NCBI GenBank assembly: GCA_003216155.1
Contig: QCJH01000007.1
Location: 7,558-71,557, forward strand
Source: Prochlorococcus sp. AG-409-A19
GTDB taxonomy: Bacteria > Cyanobacteriota > Cyanobacteriia > PCC-6307 > Cyanobiaceae
Direction: 5' to 3'
DNA: 64,000 nt
Of the stretch, positions 60,292 through 64,000 are shown piece after piece. Below the pieces are notes generated by a model that had not been told where the DNA came from, did not search any database, and saw only the letters and a list, made by a program, of their open reading frames with translations. Numbering within the stretch: position 1 is the stretch's first letter; every line of letters begins with the position of its first letter. The position numbers were made by a program, and so were the translations under genes.

Positions 60292-61293
60292 ATGTCCATG
60301 GAAAAAAACCAAAAAACACTTGTTCTTCCAGGTAACGGAAAAAAAAGAGAACTATTTTGCCAAGTAATGCTGTCCCCATTAGCAGGAGTAAGTGATTGTA
60401 TCTTCCGAAGTTTGGTAAGACGTTGGGCTCCAGATGCATTGCTATTTACAGAAATGGTAAGTGCCACCAGTCTTAACTTGGGACATGGGATTGAAAAAGT
60501 AGCAAGGCTTTCCGAAGAGGAAGGGCCTGTAGGGGTTCAGCTATTCGATTTCCGTCCAGAAGCTATAGCCATTGCAGCTCGCGAAGCTGAAGCTGCAGGA
60601 GCTTTCCTGATAGATATCAATATGGGATGTCCCGTTAGGAAAGTTGCTAAAAAAGGCGGTGGGAGTGGTCTTCTAAGGAATCCAGAATTAGCTGCAAAAA
60701 TAGTAAGCAAAGTTGCAGAATCAGTAAGCATTCCTGTCACAGTAAAAACACGCCTTGGTTGGTGCAAGGATTCCGCTGATCCAATCAAATTTGCACTCAA
60801 ACTCCAAAAAGCAGGCGCACAACTAATCACTTTGCATGGCCGTACAAGAGAGCAAGGCTTTTCAGGGATTGCTGACTGGACTACTATCTCAAATGTCAAG
60901 GAAGCTCTTGACATTCCATTAATTGCCAATGGAGATATAAACAACCCTGATGATGCCTTTCGATGCCTAAAAGTCACTAAAGCTGACGGTTTAATGATTG
61001 GCAGAGGGAGCCTGGGTGCTCCCTGGATAATTGGTCAAATTAATTCAGCTCTAAAAGGTCAAAAGATTTTAACAACTCCAAGCCCACTAACACGTATGAA
61101 CATTGCAAGAGAGCATTTGCTAATGCTGCTTGACAAAAAAGGTGAACATGGTCTTCTAATAGCACGAAAGCATATGAACTGGACATGCAAAGGCTTCCAA
61201 GGGGCCACGCGACTCCGAAAGCAACTTTTACAAGCACAAACCTCTAAAAAAGCAATGAAAATACTTGAGGAAGGGATAACAAATTTAGGCTAA
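60292..61293 (+). CDS. tRNA-dihydrouridine synthase
   Basis: The 333-residue flavoenzyme has VMLSPLAGVSDCIFRSLVRR, the catalytic cysteine in INMGCPVRKVAKKGGGSGLL, VKTRLGWCKDS and the phosphate-binding ANGDINNPDDA and GLMIGRGSLGAPW. It reduces uridines of tRNA. It is closest in style to the DusB group, but the exact type is not certain. An internal start at 60298 (MEKNQ) is possible. Confidence 0.92.
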   Translation: MSMEKNQKTLVLPGNGKKRELFCQVMLSPLAGVSDCIFRSLVRRWAPDALLFTEMVSATSLNLGHGIEKVARLSEEEGPVGVQLFDFRPEAIAIAAREAEAAGAFLIDINMGCPVRKVAKKGGGSGLLRNPELAAKIVSKVAESVSIPVTVKTRLGWCKDSADPIKFALKLQKAGAQLITLHGRTREQGFSGIADWTTISNVKEALDIPLIANGDINNPDDAFRCLKVTKADGLMIGRGSLGAPWIIGQINSALKGQKILTTPSPLTRMNIAREHLLMLLDKKGEHGLLIARKHMNWTCKGFQGATRLRKQLLQAQTSKKAMKILEEGITNLG

Positions 61294-61379
61294 ACGATTT
61301 CAGTCACTACAAAGACTTAGAATCGATTAATAATAACTAGGACCTGAACATTAAATACTCCTATTTTACAATTCTCAAT

Positions 61380-62144
61380 TCAAGGTATAACATCTGGCCA
61401 AGATTTACGAATTATCAGCAAAGAGAAGTAAGGCTTCTCACTCGCGGAAATATCGCAAGCTTTAACAACCAGCTCATCAGAGAAGCCCACCCTTTGAGCA
61501 AACAAAGCGTTATTCAAAAGGTCTCGCTTTTCCAGCAATGGCCTAATCCAATTCCAACGATGGCCTAATTTAATTAAGGCAAGAACTCTCCCTAAAGACA
61601 CACTTTCGTCAAGAAGATTCTCCACAGCCTTTTTTTTATCTGGAGTTGGCACAATCAAAAGTTGCTCTCTCTGTAAAGCCAAAGGCCAACCACCTATAGC
61701 CGCTGCAGCTGAAAGGGCTGTGACCCCAGGAATAAGTCTCAATTGACATTTAGGATGATTTTTTATTAGTTCCAGCAACACATAAGAACTGCTTGCAAAA
61801 AAAGAAACATCTCCCTGACAAAGGAAAACCACTCTCTGCCCTTCTGAAACAGCCGCTGCAAGTTGTTCACCCGCCTCTTTCCAAGATGATTTTCTAACAA
61901 AGACATCCTCCACCATTGGAAAATGTAAAGGTAATAACTTCTTTTCTTTGGCAATCCATTTTGACGCAATTGATAGTGCCATCCCTTTAGCCCCAATCCT
62001 GGCAATTGGATAAGCCACTAAAGTTGCCGACTGAATTGCTTCAACTGCAGCAAGAGTCAACAAGGAGGGATCGCCAGGTCCCACCCCTACAAGAGTTAAG
62101 CCTGCCTCTTTACTTGAAAAAAGAGATGCCACTTTTATATCCAT
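61380..62144 (-). CDS. cobI: Precorrin-2 C20-methyltransferase
   Basis: The 254-residue protein has the tetrapyrrole methylase N-terminus LTLVGVGPGDPSLLTLAAVEAI, the segment VVFLCQGDVSFFASSSYV and the loop IPGVTALSAAAAIGGWPL. These fit CobI/CbiL, which methylates C20 in cobalamin synthesis. Confidence 0.9.
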   Translation of the reverse strand: MDIKVASLFSSKEAGLTLVGVGPGDPSLLTLAAVEAIQSATLVAYPIARIGAKGMALSIASKWIAKEKKLLPLHFPMVEDVFVRKSSWKEAGEQLAAAVSEGQRVVFLCQGDVSFFASSSYVLLELIKNHPKCQLRLIPGVTALSAAAAIGGWPLALQREQLLIVPTPDKKKAVENLLDESVSLGRVLALIKLGHRWNWIRPLLEKRDLLNNALFAQRVGFSDELVVKACDISASEKPYFSLLIIRKSWPDVIP

Positions 62145-62272
62145 TTAACAATCATTCCAAATCGCGAATAGTCCAGGTGAATACTAAATAAAGATCTCAC
62201 TCTAATGAAGGAAAACAAACCTAGTACCACCAAAAACTGCAAATTCATCTCATGTCCGTAGAAAGCATTTGT

Positions 62273-62887
62273 TTAACTATGCATACGTGGTTGAGAATAC
62301 AAATTAGATAGGATTGAAGACTCAACTTCCGACAACTCTTCTAAGCGATTAATAATTATCTCATAATCAAAGCGCTCTTTAGCAAGCCTCAAATAAAGCC
62401 CAAAATGTCGAGCTTCACTAGAAAGTAACTCTGAATATAATTCTCTAAGTTCTACATCTGGGCTATGAGTAGCGAGTAAAGACATTCGTTCATGACTTCT
62501 AGCCTCAATCAAAGCTGATATCAGAAAAGTATCTAACATGCGCTGAGGCTCTGGTTTCCTAACCTGTTTTGACAAAAGTGCTCCGTAAGGTGGAGCTTGC
62601 AAAGGCTCTAAGTATCTACCTCTTGCCTTTATCAAACAAAGGACCTTCTCGAAATGTTCTAATTCTTCTCTTACTAATGGGCTAAGAGCTTCTGAAAGTC
62701 CAGGCTCACATAAATAGCGAAACATCAATTGCAAAGCCACACCTGCAGCTTTTCGCTCACAATGAGCATGATCAATTAGGACCTCAAGTGGGTTGGCAAT
62801 TGCCTGATCAAGCCAGGCAGTATTTGTATGGAACTTTAACCATTTAATAATAGTCATCTCATCTATCTTTGGAGTTAATATATTCAT
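62273..62887 (-). CDS. miaE: tRNA-(ms2io6A)-hydroxylase MiaE
   Basis: The 204-residue ferritin-like protein has diiron ligands in AHCERKAAGVALQL, EELEHFEKVL, EARSHERMSLL and SEARHFGLYL. MiaE hydroxylates the isopentenyl group of modified A37 in tRNA. Its start codon overlaps the aroQ stop by one base, so the two are coupled. Confidence 0.9.
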   Translation of the reverse strand: MNILTPKIDEMTIIKWLKFHTNTAWLDQAIANPLEVLIDHAHCERKAAGVALQLMFRYLCEPGLSEALSPLVREELEHFEKVLCLIKARGRYLEPLQAPPYGALLSKQVRKPEPQRMLDTFLISALIEARSHERMSLLATHSPDVELRELYSELLSSEARHFGLYLRLAKERFDYEIIINRLEELSEVESSILSNLYSQPRMHS

Positions 62888-63333
62888 TAACTTTGCTTCA
62901 AATTACCTAGATAAGACAATAAACCTTGAAAAGCAAGGTTGTAGCTCATATCCCCAAAGCCACTAATTACTCCAACAGCTCTATCTGCCAAATAAGACTC
63001 ATGCCGAAAAGATTCCCTAGCTTTGGTATTACTTAAATGCAATTCCACATAAGGAATTTCCGTACCGAGCAAAGCATCTCTAATAGCAATTGACGAATGT
63101 GTGTAAGCACCCGCATTGATAAGGATTCCCTGAACTTCTCCCATTGCCTGATGAATGCGGTCTACAAGTGCACCTTCAAAATTACTCTGAAAACAGTCAA
63201 GGAGAACTCCCTCAGCATCAGCCTTGATTTGAAGGTCATTCTCAATCTCCTTAAGGCTTTTAGCCCCATAGAGACCTGGCTCACGCCGACCTAAAAGATT
63301 CAGGTTCGGCCCGTTAATTAGCAGCAAACGCAT
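62887..63333 (-). CDS. aroQ: Type II 3-dehydroquinate dehydratase
   Basis: The 148-residue protein has [20 protein letters not shown], with the active-site tyrosine, then [33 protein letters not shown] and [16 protein letters not shown]. It does the third step of the shikimate pathway. Length is normal. Confidence 0.96.
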   Translation of the reverse strand: MRLLLINGPNLNLLGRREPGLYGAKSLKEIENDLQIKADAEGVLLDCFQSNFEGALVDRIHQAMGEVQGILINAGAYTHSSIAIRDALLGTEIPYVELHLSNTKARESFRHESYLADRAVGVISGFGDMSYNLAFQGLLSYLGNLKQS

Positions 63334-63440
63334 ATCCCAGAAAACAAAAGAGTTAATTCGATCGTATCGATCCCCACAAGTCTCTCCAATCCATTCAACT
63401 CATAAAGGCCTTCTACTGATAATGTCTGATGGTGTGGTAC

Positions 63441-63522
63441 GGGTCGGTGCCCGAGTGGTTAATGGGGGCGGACTGTAAATCCGCTGGCTCTGCCTACGTT
63501 GGTTCAAATCCAACCCGGCCCA
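63441..63522 (+). tRNA. tRNA-Tyr (anticodon GUA)
   Basis: The acceptor GGGTCGG pairs with CCGGCCC (one G-U), the anticodon loop reads CTGTAAA, the T arm is TTGGTTCAAATCCAA, and a long variable arm is present as expected for tRNA-Tyr. CCA is not encoded. Confidence 0.95.
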
Positions 63523-63532
63523 CCTTCCACAT

Positions 63533-63604
<72 letters not shown>

Positions 63605-63828
63605 TTGAGCCCGGCCTCAACCAAGGGAAGGGATCTCAGGCACCAGAGGTTGGTTCTCCAAAGAAGAAAGTGGGCGTCCGCTTTTGCTCCACGAATAACT
63701 CACTTGTCTGAGGCATTTGCACTTCACGCGTAAGACAAATGGCAGCGATTCAGAGGTAATACAGCGATCTACCCCTTCATAAAGGGGCACCTCTGAAACA
63801 AAAAAAGAGATATGGTAAAAACTTCTAC
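63605..63828. other. Intergenic region after tRNA-Thr
   Basis: A 224 bp stretch without a gene. Its right part holds the nested hairpin described separately. The left part (63605-63748) is less AT-rich than most gaps here but has no coding frame I trust; a small RNA cannot be excluded. Confidence 0.4.
63749..63797. other. Nested perfect hairpin
   Basis: An outer nine-base-pair stem (TTCAGAGGT with ACCTCTGAA) encloses an inner six-base-pair hairpin (CCCCTT with AAGGGG, loop CATA). No U run follows on either strand in the right place, so it is not a classical terminator, though it could end the tRNA transcript or the minus-strand gene. Confidence 0.6.
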
Positions 63829-64000
63829 TTAGCGGGCAATCAAAGTGACAGCTGAAAGCAATATGGTTGACGCAATTACACCAATAGAAACCCAGCCAAC
63901 AATTTTTCCCGTGTTCACTGATATAGAAACAGTGAACAACTTATCTCTTTTATCACGATCCTTTTTAGAAACTGATTTTGATGGCTTAGTAGGAATTACT
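63829..64000 (-). CDS. C-terminal part of a small membrane protein, cut by the right edge
   Basis: The frame is open from the window edge to a TAA at 63829-63831. The visible 56 residues are basic at first (KPSKSVSKKDRDKRDKLF) and then have one membrane segment (GWVSIGVIASTILLSAVTLIA) at the very end. The start is outside the window. No family is recognised. Confidence 0.6.
   Translation of the reverse strand, partial: VIPTKPSKSVSKKDRDKRDKLFTVSISVNTGKIVGWVSIGVIASTILLSAVTLIAR

Overview
The window looks like the chromosome of a marine picocyanobacterium, most likely a low-light type Prochlorococcus or a close relative. The evidence is the gene content and order (chlG, petP, pipX-pipY-sepF-proC, lipB near pdhC, cobI, menG), the compact AT-rich DNA with short gaps and overlapping genes, and many GTG/TTG starts. 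The species call is inference from gene content; I could not run a search.

Region by region. 1-7.5 kb is accessory DNA: the end of a YcaO-domain gene cut by the left edge, an unknown membrane protein, a metzincin-type protease, a TPR-methyltransferase fusion overlapping a sulfotransferase-like gene, a DoxX protein and small conserved unknowns. 7.6-27.3 kb is mostly core: menG, hisF, petP, chlG, a class A penicillin-binding protein, rsmB, trmH, a DppC-type permease, lepA, mqo, an Nfu-type protein, murE, yidD and rpsD. Two decayed genes lie among them: an Atl-type (MGMT-like) gene at 14.3-14.7 kb and a SAM methyltransferase at 22.7-23.2 kb. 38.9-64 kb is again core: sulfur amino acid genes with cysK, queA, pdhC, an acyl-CoA/ACP synthetase, lipB, hpf, a deoC-like gene, recO, a transporter, a glycosyltransferase, proC, sepF, pipY, pipX, an EcfT-like gene, der, a dihydrouridine synthase, cobI, miaE, aroQ, tRNA-Tyr and tRNA-Thr.

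The unusual part is 27.3-38.8 kb, directly downstream of rpsD. Five genes in the same direction have unrelated N-terminal modules (RTX calcium-binding repeats, a C-type-lectin-like fold, Calx-beta repeats, a sialidase-like propeller, an unknown module) joined to one shared C-terminal domain of about 170 residues. A sixth copy of this domain ends the protease at 1.4-2.6 kb. The first three genes sit in tandem units bounded by copies of the 3' end of rpsD with its hairpin and terminator, and gene 1 and gene 2 are followed by about 350 bp of related sequence. A 30-31 codon gene on the opposite strand is intact at both ends of this array. A paired CTAG motif (CTAG-N5-CTAG) lies upstream of four of the five array genes or of the neighbouring RTX gene, with a one-base variant at another. 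Near-identical internal repeats show recent recombination. My reading is a family of modular, probably secreted or surface proteins diversified by swapping N-terminal modules between constant flanks; its function is unknown.
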